Numbered from the stretch's first letter, positions 33,625 to 43,061 are shown. The stretch: DNA of 64,000 nucleotides from Phnomibacter ginsenosidimutans (GCF_009740285.1 NZ_CP046566.1:558001-622000), one strand, 5' to 3'. Program-made: numbers and translations. The notes: generated by a model not told the origin, from the sequence alone.

Positions 33625-33981
33625 ATGATGAACATATTACGATACGGCGATTACGGCGACAGAGAAGCCGCTGGCGGTCAGCAGGAAACGAAAGCAAATG
33701 CCAACGAATGGCCGCTCTGGGAAATCTTCATCCGCAGCAAGCAGGGCCTCGATCACAAGCATGTGGGTAGCCTGCATGCAGCCGATGCACAGATGGCCAT
33801 CGAAAATGCCCGGGATGTGTACACCCGCCGCATGGAAGGGGTGAGCATATGGGTGGTGGAGAGCAAACACATTCACGCCAGCAACCCCGATGAGGCCGAC
33901 AGTTTGTACGACCCCGCCAGTGATAAAGTGTACCGGCATCCTACGTTTTATGATTTGCCGGATGAGGTGAAGCACATGTAA
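33625..33981 (+). CDS. paaB: 1,2-Phenylacetyl-CoA epoxidase subunit PaaB
   Basis: The 118-residue protein carries the PaaB pattern: EWPLWEIFIRSKQGLDHKHVGSLHAADAQMAIENARDVYTRR, then EGVSIWVVESKHI. PaaB is the small non-catalytic subunit that links PaaAC units and is required for electron transfer to the diiron centre. The N-terminus is longer than usual because of a Gly/Asp/Gln-rich stretch. It lies 96 nt after paaA, with a palindromic element between. Confidence 0.95.
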   Translation: MMNILRYGDYGDREAAGGQQETKANANEWPLWEIFIRSKQGLDHKHVGSLHAADAQMAIENARDVYTRRMEGVSIWVVESKHIHASNPDEADSLYDPASDKVYRHPTFYDLPDEVKHM

Positions 33982-34198
33982 GCTCATAGTGAAATGGTTG
34001 ATGAGTTGATTAGTGGCATTCCACCAACCATCAATTCCATTGAGTACATGAGTGAAAATTCTGCTGAGTAAAATTTTTCATCAGCTTGATGATGCTCCAG
34101 ATACTGGATAAATACATTGCCTACAGGATAACCCTGTTATTGAACATACCTCTACACATTCATTGGCTTTATCAGCTTGATGCGTAAAGGTTTTTAAT

Positions 34199-34972
34199 AT
34201 GAATGAGATGCCTATCAACGAATTAACGAATCAACCCATCAACTATATCCTTCACCTCGCCGATGATGCCCTCATTATGAGCCAGCGGCTCAGCGAGTGG
34301 ACCGGCCACGGGCCTGTGTTGGAGCAGGACATTGCCCTCACCAATATTGCGCTGGATTTCCTGGGGCAATCCCGCATGTGGTATCAGTATGCGGCCAGCA
34401 TGATGGGTGATGGCGCTACTGAAGACAGCCTCGCCATGCTGCGCTTGGAACATGAATTCAAGAATCACCTGCTGGTGGAATTGCCGAATGCCATGCCTTC
34501 GGGCCGCGATTGGGCGTTTACCGTGTGCAAGGTATTTTTCTTTAGTGCCTACCAGCATGCATTGATGCAGCAGTTGCAACACAATGCAGATGAAGAAGTG
34601 AGGGGCATTGCTGCTAAAAGTTTGAAGGAAGTAACCTATCACCTGCGGTGGAGCCGCGAATGGATATTGCGCCTGGGCGATGGCACAGCAGAAAGCCATC
34701 AACGCATGCAGCAGGCATTGACCGCTTGCTGGCCTTTTACCGGCGAACTCTTTGAAGTGACAACGTATGCACATGGTTGGGTAGACTATGCAGCCATCAA
34801 AACCGAATGGATGAATGAAGTGCTGCATACAACAACCACTGCTACGCTGGATGTACCTACAACGGCTGCCTTTCAAACAGGTGGCCTGCATGGCCGCCAT
34901 ACCGAACACCTGGGATACCTGCTGGCAGAGATGCAGTATTTGCAAAGGGCTTATCCGAATAGTGAGTGGTGA
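34199..34972 (+). CDS. paaC: 1,2-Phenylacetyl-CoA epoxidase structural subunit PaaC
   Basis: The 257-residue protein is the ferritin-like partner of PaaA. Marker stretches are YILHLADDALIMSQRLSEWTGHGPVLEQDIALTNIALDFLGQ, AFTVCKVFFFSAYQHALMQQL and EVTYHLRWSREWILRLGDGT. The C-terminal GGLHGRHTEHLGYLLAEMQYLQRAYP is also characteristic. A 217-nt spacer with no gene separates it from paaB. ATG 34199 lies a few codons before the conserved start and could be replaced by ATG 34208. Confidence 0.95.
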   Translation: MNEMPINELTNQPINYILHLADDALIMSQRLSEWTGHGPVLEQDIALTNIALDFLGQSRMWYQYAASMMGDGATEDSLAMLRLEHEFKNHLLVELPNAMPSGRDWAFTVCKVFFFSAYQHALMQQLQHNADEEVRGIAAKSLKEVTYHLRWSREWILRLGDGTAESHQRMQQALTACWPFTGELFEVTTYAHGWVDYAAIKTEWMNEVLHTTTTATLDVPTTAAFQTGGLHGRHTEHLGYLLAEMQYLQRAYPNSEW

Positions 34973-35023
34973 TTCTTTGAGTTGGTAGGTTGGTAAGTTG
35001 GAGTGTTGACAAGGGTAAATACA

Positions 35024-35547
35024 ATGCTTTTTTAGAACCACAAACAAAAAATATCAAACCGTCTGTTACATACGAATCATTAACCGCCTTGCTGGAAACA
35101 GTGGCCGATCCGGAGATACCGGTGCTCACGATTGCTGAAATGGGCATGCTGCGAGGTGTGCATTGGCAGGAGGCGACTGGGGAGTGGGAAGTGTTGATAA
35201 CACCTACCTATTCGGGCTGCCCCGCTACCGATATGATTCGGGCACAAATACGCATGACGTTATTAGAACACGGCATCAGCAATGTTCGCATTACGCAAGT
35301 GCTATCACCAGCTTGGACAACAGATTGGATGACGGAGACTGCGAAAGAAAAACTGCGGCAATACGGCATAGCGCCACCCGTGGGTAAAAGCATGGATGCG
35401 GCTTTGCTGGAAAATACAGTAGTGCTTTGCCCCAGGTGTGGCAGCAGCAACACGCATTTGGTGAGTGCATTCAGCAGCACTGCCTGCAAGGCTTTTTATA
35501 CCTGCAATGAATGTCTTGAGCCTTTTGATCATTTTAAGTGTCACTGA
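35024..35547 (+). CDS. paaD: Phenylacetyl-CoA epoxidase assembly factor PaaD
   Basis: The product has a MIP18/DUF59 domain (LLETVADPEIPVLTIAEMGMLRGV; TPTYSGCPATDMIRAQI) and the C-terminal zinc-ribbon-like CPRCGSSNTHLVSAFSSTACKAFYTCNECLEPF special to PaaD. PaaD is thought to help mature the epoxidase or its reductase. The visible frame has no ATG before LEPQTKNIKPSV. ATG 35024 would fit if the run of six T after it were seven; otherwise a TTG at 34990 must serve. I treat this as an indel at 35028-35033. It is between paaC and paaG. Confidence 0.9.
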
Positions 35548-35608
35548 GTAGTGCATGTCGAAGGCTGTATATTTATCACGTTCGTTATCTTAAATCAGTA
35601 GTGAGAAT

Positions 35609-36388
35609 ATGGAAATGCCCATTGTATTTGAACGTATAGGAAACGTAGGGAAAATTACGCTGAACCGGCCGGCAAAATTCAATGCCTTCAACCGAGAAAT
35701 GGCCTTGCAAATGCAGGAAGTGCTCGATGAGTGTGCCAGGGCACAAGACATTCGTGCCGTGTACATCACGGGCAATGGCAAAGCCTTTTGTGCCGGGCAG
35801 GATTTGGCCGAAGTAACCGATCCCAAGGGACCAGGTATGAACCGCATTTTAAGTGAGCATTACAATCCCATTGTGTCGAAAATAAAATGGTTGGAAAAAC
35901 CTGTGGTAGCTGCTGTAAATGGGGTGGCTGCAGGAGCCGGCGCCAACATTGCGTTGTGTTGCGATATTGTTGTGGCAGCACAATCGGCTTCTTTCATTCA
36001 GGCATTTTCAGGTATTGGTTTGATACCCGATAGCGGAGGCACGTTTATGTTGCCCCGACTGGTGGGTTGGCAAAAAGCCAGTGCCCTCATGCTGCTGGGC
36101 GATAAAGTGCCTGCAGCCGAAGCCGAACGCATGGGCATGATTTATAAAGTATTCGACGATGAATCGTTTGCTACTTCCTCTTGGCAGTTGGCCGAACGTT
36201 TGTCGGCCATGCCCACCAAGGCCTTGGGCATGACGAAGTTGGCACTGCGTTGGTCTTTCGCACATACCTTTAAAGAGCAGTTGGAAAATGAAGACAAGCT
36301 GCAACAACGGGCTGCCGCTACTGCCGATTTCAAAGAAGGCGTAGCTGCATTTCTCGAAAAACGTACACCAAATTTTACCGGCGAATGA
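35609..36388 (+). CDS. paaG: Enoyl-CoA hydratase/isomerase family protein, probable PaaG
   Basis: The 259-residue crotonase-fold protein has the oxyanion-hole motifs GNGKAFCAGQDLAEV and NGVAAGAGANIALCCDIVVAA. GIGLIPDSGGTFMLPRLVGWQKASALMLLGDKV follows. The Asp in IPDSGG and the GQDL phrase are typical of PaaG, the 1,2-epoxyphenylacetyl-CoA isomerase that forms the oxepin. Position right after paaD supports this. ATG 35609 is used; ATG 35615 is possible. It overlaps paaI by 4 nt (ATGA). Confidence 0.92.
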   Translation: MEMPIVFERIGNVGKITLNRPAKFNAFNREMALQMQEVLDECARAQDIRAVYITGNGKAFCAGQDLAEVTDPKGPGMNRILSEHYNPIVSKIKWLEKPVVAAVNGVAAGAGANIALCCDIVVAAQSASFIQAFSGIGLIPDSGGTFMLPRLVGWQKASALMLLGDKVPAAEAERMGMIYKVFDDESFATSSWQLAERLSAMPTKALGMTKLALRWSFAHTFKEQLENEDKLQQRAAATADFKEGVAAFLEKRTPNFTGE

Positions 36389-36834
36389 GCAGCAATCCCG
36401 AACAGGCCGACCTCATTGTAGACATGATGCTGAACAACGATGCTTTCAGCCGTTGGCTCGGCATTAAGGTGGTGGATATACTGCCCGGTTTTTGCCAGTT
36501 GCAAATGCTGGTAACTGAAGATATGTGCAACGGTTTTTCCATTGCGCATGGCGGCATTGCTTTTTCACTGGCCGATAGCTGCTGCTCTTTTGCAGTGAAT
36601 GCGCATGGTCGTAAAGCCGTGTCCGTTGAAACCTCGGTCAATCAGTTCAAAGCCTTGCAACCCGGCGATTCCATTACCTGCACTTGTAAGGAAGAATCGC
36701 TGGGCAAAAAGCTGGGAGTGTACACCGCAGAAATTATCAATCAGGATGCGGTACGCATTGCTTTGTTTAAAGGCACTTATTACCGCAGCGAAAAGCGATG
36801 GATAGAACCCGACAACAATCAAGAATCAGCCTGA
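36385..36834 (+). CDS. paaI: Hotdog-fold hydroxyphenylacetyl-CoA thioesterase PaaI
   Basis: The 149-residue protein has a single hotdog domain with the PaaI pattern: FSRWLGIKVVDILPGFCQLQMLVTEDMCNGFSIAHGGIAFSLADSCCSFAVNAHG, including the HGG motif and the Asp of the helix. SVNQFKALQPGDSITCTCKEESLGKKLGVY follows. PaaI releases CoA from dead-end hydroxyphenylacetyl-CoA intermediates. It starts inside the paaG stop, so the two are translationally coupled. Confidence 0.95.
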   Translation: MSSNPEQADLIVDMMLNNDAFSRWLGIKVVDILPGFCQLQMLVTEDMCNGFSIAHGGIAFSLADSCCSFAVNAHGRKAVSVETSVNQFKALQPGDSITCTCKEESLGKKLGVYTAEIINQDAVRIALFKGTYYRSEKRWIEPDNNQESA

Positions 36835-36843
36835 GTTAGTTAT

Positions 36844-37443
36844 ATGTTTTATTCGTTTAAAGGATTTGTTCCTGTGGTACATCCTTCCAGCTTTGTACAT
36901 CCGCAGGCCGTGGTTACAGGCAATGTGATTATTGGTAAAGATTGCTACATTGGGCCTGGAGCTGCCCTGCGTGGCGATTGGGGTGGCATCATCCTCGAAG
37001 ATGGTTGCAATGTGCAGGAAAACTGTACCATTCATATGTTTCCCGGTAAAACAGTTTTGTTGAAAGCCGGTGCTCACATCGGGCATGGTGCCGTTATTCA
37101 CGGTGCACAAATTGGTGCCAATTGTTTGGTAGGTATGAATGCGGTAGTGATGGACAATGTGGTTCTTGGTGAGGGTTGCATTGTAGGCGCTTTGACCTTT
37201 ATTCGGGAAGGTGAGCAAATACCAAATCGAAGTTTGGTGGTGGGCAATCCTGGTAAAATAGTCAAACAGGTATCTGACGACATGTTGGCGTGGAAAACAA
37301 AGGGCACACAGCTGTATCAGCAGCTGCCTGCAGATATGTATGCCGAAGCTACACCCTGCGAACCGCTAACAGCACTGCCAGCCAACAGACCTGCACAAGA
37401 ACTGTTGTTTGAGAACTGGGAGAAAATAAAATCAATGAGCTAA
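36844..37443 (+). CDS. paaY: Left-handed beta-helix hexapeptide protein, PaaY-like
   Basis: The 199-residue protein shows hexapeptide repeats of the gamma-carbonic-anhydrase/PaaY group: VVTGNVIIGKDCYIGPGAALRGDWGGIILEDGCNVQENCTIHMFPGKTVLLKAGAHIGHGAVIHGAQIGANCLVGMNAVVMD. The spaced His (CTIHMF, AHIGHGAVIHG) are the predicted metal ligands. PaaY is a thioesterase in phenylacetate breakdown. The start MFYSFKGFVPVVHPSSFVHP is typical. It lies 9 nt after paaI and is the last paa gene in view. Confidence 0.9.
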   Translation: MFYSFKGFVPVVHPSSFVHPQAVVTGNVIIGKDCYIGPGAALRGDWGGIILEDGCNVQENCTIHMFPGKTVLLKAGAHIGHGAVIHGAQIGANCLVGMNAVVMDNVVLGEGCIVGALTFIREGEQIPNRSLVVGNPGKIVKQVSDDMLAWKTKGTQLYQQLPADMYAEATPCEPLTALPANRPAQELLFENWEKIKSMS

Positions 37444-37516
37444 TTTGCCAATGTGCTAATGCCGACTAATGATTGATTGGCGGCATTCATTTTTCACGAA
37501 ACTGTCTTTTTTTAAT

Positions 37517-38853
37517 ATGAAGCCATTCCTTTTCTCCATACTCCTCTGCTGCTCCTTGTTGAGCCATGCACAAGTGCTGCCACTCAGAGAGCAGGCTCGT
37601 GTAACCGATGAAATTACTGCTGACAGAATCAACAACCTGCTGCCGCAACTCATGCAGCGCACCGGTATTGATATGTGGGTCATCATTAGCCGGGAGTACA
37701 ATGAAGACCCCATTTTAAAAACCATGCTGCCTGCTACCTGGCTGAGTGCAAGGCGTACTACCATGCTGGTGTTTTACCTCAACCCTGCCACAAAGCAGTT
37801 GGAGAAAATGGCCATTGCCCGCTACAATGTGGGCGAAAACATCAAAGCCAATTGGGACATGCAACGCTTCCCCGATCAGTGGGATGCGTTGATGAACATC
37901 ATTACCACCCGTAATCCGAAAAGATCGGCTTAAATACATCCAAAGACTTTGGCCATGCCGATGGTATTGATCATACACACTATAACCAATTTATGCAGAA
38001 GCTGCCAGCAGCATTCAAGAGCAAAGTAGTGAGTGCCGAACCACTGGGCGTGGCATGGTTAGAAACCCGTACCGAACGGGAAATGCAGTACTACACGCAG
38101 TTCGTCAACATGACGCACAAAATCATTGAAGAAGGTTTTTCTGAAAAAGTAATTACACCCGGCGTTACTACTACCGACGATGTGGTGTGGTGGTTCCGGC
38201 AAAAAATCCGCGACTTGGGTTTGGATACCTGGTTTCATACCAGTGTAGCGGTACAACGCAGTGATAGCAACAGTTTCGAACACCTGCGGGCTTTCAGCGA
38301 TAGGCCTAAAGAAGACCTCATTCGCCCCGGCGATTTGCTGCATGTAGACATTGGCATTACTTACCTGCGCCTCAATACAGATATTCAACAACATGCTTAC
38401 GTGTTGAAGCCCGGCGAGAAAAATGCGCCAGCCGATTTGCAAAAAGCCTTTGCCCAAAGCAATCGCCTGCAGGATATTTTAACCAGTCAGTTTGTGCTCG
38501 GCAGAACGGGAAATCAAATCTTAAAAGGCGCTTTGGATCAGGCAAAGGCCGAAGGCATTGTAGCCAGCATATACACACATCCGTTGGGCTTGCATGGTCA
38601 TGCTGCGGGCCCCACCATTGGCATGTGGGATATGCAAAATGGTGTGCCCGGTAGCGGCGATTATCCATTGTATTACAACACGGCTTACAGTATCGAGCTC
38701 AATAGTTCATCAGACATTCCTTCATGGAAAAAGAGCATTCGCATCATGCTCGAAGAAGATGGTTATTTCGATCAGTCGGGCTTTCGCTACATCAACGGGC
38801 GGCAAAAACAATTGTACCTCATACCCAGTGTGGTGGGCAACAATGCCGATTGA
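37517..38853 (+). CDS. Secreted M24-family aminopeptidase-like protein, interrupted by a frameshift
   Basis: The product has a signal peptide (KPFLFSILLCCSLLSHAQ) and a creatinase-type N-terminal domain (LMQRTGIDMWVIISREYNEDP). A pita-bread M24 domain follows: DLIRPGDLLHVDIGITYLRLNTDIQ, IYTHPLGLHGHAAGP, YSIELNSS and IMLEEDGYF. Around 37919-37922 (four A) the frame shifts. One more A gives a continuous NPKKIGLNTSKDFGHADGID. The expected Asp/His/Glu metal ligands are mostly present. It may be an Xaa-Pro-type peptidase, but substrate is not shown. It is convergent with the Rrf2 gene, 1 nt apart. Confidence 0.85.
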
Positions 38854-38854
38854 T

Positions 38855-39286
38855 TTAGCTTACTAAAAAAGCAGCGCCATCTGTAACTGGTTTGCATAAA
38901 TCTGCAATCGTTTTCTGGCGACAGAGTTGCTCAAATCCATCCCGTACTTTTTTGTAATCGTTGTGGATGGGGCAGGGATGCAGGTGCGAACATTGGCTCA
39001 ATCCAAGGCCACATGCAGTAAACAATTCTTCTCCATCTATAGCGTGTACTATGCGAATAATTGGCTGCGCCAATTGCACATCAGTAATGTAAAAGCCGCC
39101 ATTGGGTCCTTTGGCGCTGTGAATGATGTTGGCCTTCACCAGCTTTTGTAAAAGCTTACCTACGGTATGTTCGTTTTCATCAATAGCAGCGGCTACTTCC
39201 ACCATGCCAAAGCGTTGTGTGCCTGCCACATGGCTGGCTAAATACAACACGGATTTGATAGCGGCTTTACAAGTAATGCTCAACAT
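38855..39286 (-). CDS. Rrf2-family Fe-S transcriptional regulator (NsrR/IscR-like)
   Basis: The 143-residue protein has an Rrf2 winged helix (CKAAIKSVLYLASH, EVAAAIDENEHTVGKLLQKLVKANIIHSAKGPNGGFYI). Cys92, Cys99 and Cys105 (ACGLGLSQCSHLHPC) match the cluster-binding loop of NsrR/IscR/RirA. Such proteins sense nitric oxide, iron or cluster status. It is the last gene of an operon with Ric, hemerythrin and DUF2249 genes, which points to nitric-oxide or cluster-damage sensing and autoregulation. A dyad at 43007-43032 is a candidate operator. Confidence 0.88.
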   Translation of the reverse strand: MLSITCKAAIKSVLYLASHVAGTQRFGMVEVAAAIDENEHTVGKLLQKLVKANIIHSAKGPNGGFYITDVQLAQPIIRIVHAIDGEELFTACGLGLSQCSHLHPCPIHNDYKKVRDGFEQLCRQKTIADLCKPVTDGAAFLVS

Positions 39287-39297
39287 AGGGGCACAAT

Positions 39298-39624
39298 TTA
39301 TCGATCCAAAATGGATTTACCGGTTTCGCTGATGCGGTCGGGTGTCCAGCGGCTGTCGAAGTCCAGCGTTACTGCTGCACTGAAGTTCGGAAAGGTTTCT
39401 TGCAGCGCCTGCTGTACCCGATTGGTAATGGCTTCTCCCAATGGGCAAAAAGCTGTAGTGAGCGTCATCCGGCAATATATTTTTTGCGCTGCTACATCCA
39501 CATCTATTTGTTCTATCAATCCTAAATCAATCACACTCACTCCCATTTCCGGATCGAGTACGGAGTAAAGTTGCTCCACTGCTTGGGCGCAGTAATCGGG
39601 TCGGTTGGTAGTGATGGCGTACAT
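39298..39624 (-). CDS. MIP18/DUF59-family metal-sulfur cluster assembly factor
   Basis: The 108-residue protein has a single DUF59 domain: AVEQLYSVLDPEMGVSVIDLGLIEQIDV, MTLTTAFCPLGEAITNRVQQAL, and VTLDFDSRWTPDRISETG, the WTPDRIS phrase being diagnostic. Family members (SufT-like) help mature Fe-S proteins. ATG 39624 begins one base after the corrected stop of the upstream membrane gene; an upstream in-frame TTG/ATG would overlap that gene. Placement in a nitric-oxide-response-type operon suggests cluster repair. Confidence 0.88.
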   Translation of the reverse strand: MYAITTNRPDYCAQAVEQLYSVLDPEMGVSVIDLGLIEQIDVDVAAQKIYCRMTLTTAFCPLGEAITNRVQQALQETFPNFSAAVTLDFDSRWTPDRISETGKSILDR

Positions 39625-39625
39625 A

Positions 39626-40901
39626 TCATTTTGCAGGTTGGTGAGCAATCATTTGATACACAAGCCAGGTATACAGCACTCCTGCCACCAGCATGATGGC
39701 TTGCTGCAAGGTGCAAGCCCCATAGTATTTGCAGCAACATGCTACATGCAAACAGCAACAAGCCGGTTACATACAAGAGCATCATATATTTTACTGTTGT
39801 ATGTTGCACCAAATCGTTCGGATTGATGTGCTGCTTTGTAGTTGCTGCTTTGCTGTAATGCTGGCTCCATACAATAAACGGCAGGGTTTTAAACGTCATG
39901 CCGATGATGAGGGTGCTCAACCATCCGAAAAATAGTAAGAAGCCGTACAGTTTTACCAAACTGGTGATGGCTGCGCCGGATGCCGTTGTTTGCAGCAGTA
40001 ACACCGCCGCCAGTAGCAGCGATGGCAGCAGCATCAACAACACACTTACCAGTGAAAGTTTCATTGGGGTATCAATGCTTTTTCTTACCCGTAGCCGGTA
40101 TGCGTGGCGTATATAGTTGGCAAACAGCAGCATGGAAAAAACGATGCCGGCGAAGGGTGCTGCCAACCAGGGTAAAGGCATTGCCAGGCAAAACACAATT
40201 ACAAACAACAATAGCGATGCATTCATTACAAGGAATATGTGCCATAGTGTTTTGTTGTCGTTTACCTGTGCTATTAAAAACATGGGTATCAATCTTGAAC
40301 CCACCCCCATAACAAGTAATAAAAACCAACCAGCCAATCCTATATGTGCATGCAGGCTCAGGTAGTGCAATGAATTGTTGGGTAAAATGGGATGCGAAAA
40401 ATTATACAACAACAACCAGCCCAACAGCATGGTTAGCAACAACCAAATGGTAGCTGCCAGCATAAACCAAATATGTACATCCTTTTGTGGTTGCTGCCGC
40501 ATGCTTTGCAGCAAATTGATGAAGAAGGCAATGATGGCAAAGATGATGCCAGCAGCGCCAGCCAAAGCCCATACATCCATTTGAAATTGCAGAAAGCGAA
40601 CCACTAAGAAAGGAATACCCAATGCTGCCAGTACAAAACTACTCATTGCCAGTTTGTGGCTGTACAATGCATTGCCAAGCAACACAGGCAGCAATTGATG
40701 GCTGGCACCGAGTATCATCATGGTGCCCCAGCCCAATGCCATCAGGTGTACAATGCCCAATAATTTGGGTTGAAAAAAATGACCATCGAGGTTAGGTACC
40801 GACCACCACAACAAGCCTAATGATACCAGTAGAGAAATTGCAGCATATCCATAAAACGGTAATACAAACAGGGGGGCAGTATGTGGTTGCGATTGCGGCA
40901 C
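39626..40901 (-). CDS. Polytopic NnrS/heme-copper oxidase subunit I-like membrane protein, frameshift near C-terminus
   Basis: The protein (about 424 residues when corrected) has about twelve membrane helices. Conserved His lie in GIVHLMALGWGTMMILGASHQLLPV and YLSLHAHIGLAGWF, the pattern of NnrS and heme-copper oxidase subunit I relatives. At 39718-39721 a run of four C shifts the frame. With one base removed it ends LQQAIMLVAGVLYTWLVYQM, a good last helix, and stops at 39626. As sequenced the frame runs into polar junk to 39537. NnrS proteins ease nitric-oxide stress, which fits the operon; I infer the same role here. There are 2 nt between it and the DUF2249 gene. Confidence 0.8.
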
Positions 40902-40903
40902 GG

Positions 40904-41470
40904 TTACATTTTGTACAGCAGCAATTCAATTCCGTTATCCGTCGTTTCGCTAATGGCGTAGCCAATATTCCGGGCAGCCAGCTCAGGTAGCAAATACACC
41001 GGTATCCGTTGGTGCAGCACTTTTAAAGCTGTATCTGCTGGCAACTTTTCTACAGCAGCCAGTATTTGCAACATGGGCTGTGGCATGGGCAATCCACGAA
41101 CATCTATCGTTTGCATATTTGTGCCAAATCTTTCTTGAATGCTTTCCCGGTTTGTTTCACCGTTGTGCTTGCTGGTTACTGCAGCATCAACTGCTTCCAC
41201 TGGCCGCCAAAACCAGGTGGTTACTTCATCGGGGGCATAGCGGTGGCTGTGTGCTGCAAAGCCTTGCTTGCTCAGCAACTGCACCAGTGGTGTGGGCACA
41301 AACGGAGCTGTAAGTGCCAACCCCTGTGTTGGGCTAAGTTCTCGTATAGTTTTTTGTATCAGTTGCAAAGGATCCGTACCGCCGGCTAATACACTGCGTA
41401 CATCAAGCGCCACCCATTCGGCCGCATTGTTGATGACGGTTGTTTCGGTATACTCAATGGTTGTGCTCAT
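40904..41470 (-). CDS. Tandem DUF2249 domain protein
   Basis: The 188-residue product starts at ATG 41470 (MSTTIEYTETTVINNAAEW). Two DUF2249 modules follow. The first runs WVALDVRSVLAGGTDPLQLIQKTIRELSPTQGLALTAPFVPTPLVQLLSKQGF. The second runs QTIDVRGLPMPQPMLQILAAVEKLPADTALKVLHQRIPVYLLPELAARNIGY. The second has the SirA/TusA-like LPMPQPMLQI phrase. DUF2249 proteins occur next to Ric, hemerythrin and NnrS genes in many bacteria. Biochemical role is not established. It is 4 nt downstream of the hemerythrin gene. Confidence 0.88.
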   Translation of the reverse strand: MSTTIEYTETTVINNAAEWVALDVRSVLAGGTDPLQLIQKTIRELSPTQGLALTAPFVPTPLVQLLSKQGFAAHSHRYAPDEVTTWFWRPVEAVDAAVTSKHNGETNRESIQERFGTNMQTIDVRGLPMPQPMLQILAAVEKLPADTALKVLHQRIPVYLLPELAARNIGYAISETTDNGIELLLYKM

Positions 41471-41474
41471 GTAT

Positions 41475-41981
41475 TTATTTTTTTTGATTATCGAGCCAAA
41501 ACAAATCTGGCCATTGGCTGTCAACATCTTCTCTGGCGGTTCGGTCAATGGCTTCCAGTTGCTGCAGCGTGGCTGCATCCAACTGCAATTGCAGATAGCT
41601 GAATAAGCCCCGTTCTTCAAAACGGATATGCGCCTCCAGCAGGTCGGCAAAGCGAAGCAAGTCCTCATGCGTAGCAGCTGCGTTGGTCCAACTGGCTGCT
41701 AACTGTTCCAGTGCTGCATGCTCTTGCCATGTGCGGTTGGCATAGTCATCACCTGCGGGTAAATGCGTTAGCAAAAACTGTTCTTCATCTCTGAAATGCG
41801 GCAACAGTTCTGCCTGCAAACTACACTGCAAATAATCTTGCATGCGTTTGGCTGCAATGCCTTTGCGGCAACCTTTGCGCAGTTTCCACACCAGCAGCAA
41901 ACCAAAATGATGATCACGAGAGTAAGACTGAAGCGCCGCATGGCGCTTTAGTGGTTGAGGTACAACGGCTTTTGATTCCAT
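41475..41981 (-). CDS. Hemerythrin-domain protein
   Basis: The 168-residue protein has the HHE helices with iron-ligand residues: YSRDHHFGLLLVWKLRKG, LLPHFRDEEQFLLTHL, TWQEHAALEQLA and AHIRFEERGLFSYLQ. Hemerythrin-like diiron sites bind oxygen or nitric oxide. The operon setting (Ric upstream, DUF2249 downstream) supports nitric-oxide handling. Start ATG 41981 is 11 nt after the ric stop. Confidence 0.9.
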   Translation of the reverse strand: MESKAVVPQPLKRHAALQSYSRDHHFGLLLVWKLRKGCRKGIAAKRMQDYLQCSLQAELLPHFRDEEQFLLTHLPAGDDYANRTWQEHAALEQLAASWTNAAATHEDLLRFADLLEAHIRFEERGLFSYLQLQLDAATLQQLEAIDRTAREDVDSQWPDLFWLDNQKK

Positions 41982-41992
41982 ACTGCTTGTAT

Positions 41993-42947
41993 TTATGCAG
42001 CAGTCAGGCTTTGTTCCAGCTGTACTGCTTTTGGAAATAAAATGTTGTTTTCGAGGTGTACATGCAAATGCGTGTCGGCTTCAAAAGCTTCCAGTTGGTC
42101 GTACAGCAATTTGTACGAGTTGCAGGCATCTGCAGGCAAAGAATAGTTGTTGGTAATGCTGCGTAGTTTGGCCAGGTATCCACCCACCACTTCGTGTTCC
42201 ATTTCCATCATGTTCACAGGTTGTTGCACACTGTCGAATACGGAAGCTTGTGCCGGTGCATCGCTTGCTGCTGGCTTTTACCAATGCCTTTACATAAGGA
42301 AACAACACCCGTTCTTCTTTGATTAAATGACCGGCCAGTTCTGTATCTGTAGCAGTTACCAAAGCAGCTACTTCCCACAATTCAGGATGGTGGGCTCCAT
42401 GCACTTCGGCTACCTTTTGCGAAAGGCTTACCAGTTGAGGTAGCGATTGGCGCATAAAGCTGTGGTGCGTTTGCACAATGTAATCGGCCAGTAAATCCAG
42501 CGACCATTCATCATACGGCAATGCACGTTGAGTTGGCAATTGTGCAGCTTGCTCCAGTTCTTTTTCGATGCGCATCATGTCCAGCCCTTTTTCGGTACAG
42601 GCTTCCTGCAAGGTTTTTTTGCCACCACAGCAAAAGTCGATGCCATTGCGGGCAAACACCTGTGCTTTGCGCAGGTCTTTGGCAGCTATTTCTCCCAGCG
42701 TTGATTCGCCTTCGGCCAAGGCCCTGCGGGTAATGTTTACCCGCCACCAATCGGGGCCTTCTTCCAGATATTGCCAATGAAAAACATTACCCAGTTCGCC
42801 CAGCATTTGGTAATAGAGCGGTTTGGGGTCGTGGTCATTATGTATCAGCAAAGTTTCGCCCGGTTCCAACAGGGCAAAACGATCAAAAATGGTTGGGTGT
42901 TTCAATTTGGGTTCCAGTTGGGTTACATCCAGTTCTTGCTGAGCCAT
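41993..42947 (-). CDS. ric: Di-iron Fe-S cluster repair protein Ric (ScdA/YtfE-like) with N-terminal DUF2249, frameshifted
   Basis: The product (about 318 residues when joined) has an N-terminal DUF2249 module (TIFDRFALLEPGETLLIHNDHDPKPLYYQMLGE). A ScdA_N domain follows (IAAKDLRKAQVFARNGIDFCCGGKKTLQEAC), then a hemerythrin-like di-iron domain (HHSFMRQSLPQLVSLSQKVAEVHGAHHPEL; HLIKEERVLFPYV; HEVVGGYLAKLRSITNNY; HLHVHLENNILFPKA). The frame shifts near 42260. Dropping one A in AGCAAGCG gives SSSDAPAQASVFDSVQQPVNMMEMEHE. Ric repairs Fe-S clusters damaged by nitric oxide or peroxide. It is first in the operon; the ATG at 42947 faces the AT-rich dyad. Confidence 0.9.
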
Positions 42948-43006
42948 GGTTGAGTTGTTTTTATGAGTGCTTTGTGTTTGCAAAAACAAAACTACCCTAA
43001 ACTTTT

Positions 43007-43032
43007 AATAAAAGTAAATAAATACTTTTATT
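43007..43032. promoter_or_regulatory. AT-rich perfect dyad between divergent ric and DGC genes
   Basis: AATAAAAGTA, a 6-nt spacer AATAAA, then TACTTTTATT. The arms are exact inverted repeats of 10 bp. It lies 60 nt upstream of ric and about 30-55 nt upstream of the divergent DGC-domain gene. Rrf2/NsrR operators are AT-rich dyads of similar size, and the operon encodes an Rrf2 protein, so this is a likely operator. Confidence 0.6.
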
Positions 43033-43061
43033 TGACTGCGAAATGACAAAATCAACGCAGT

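Noticed and set aside
34112-34160. Homing-endonuclease-like site (GATAACCCTGTTATT)
   Set aside because: A short resemblance only; there is no endonuclease or intron nearby.
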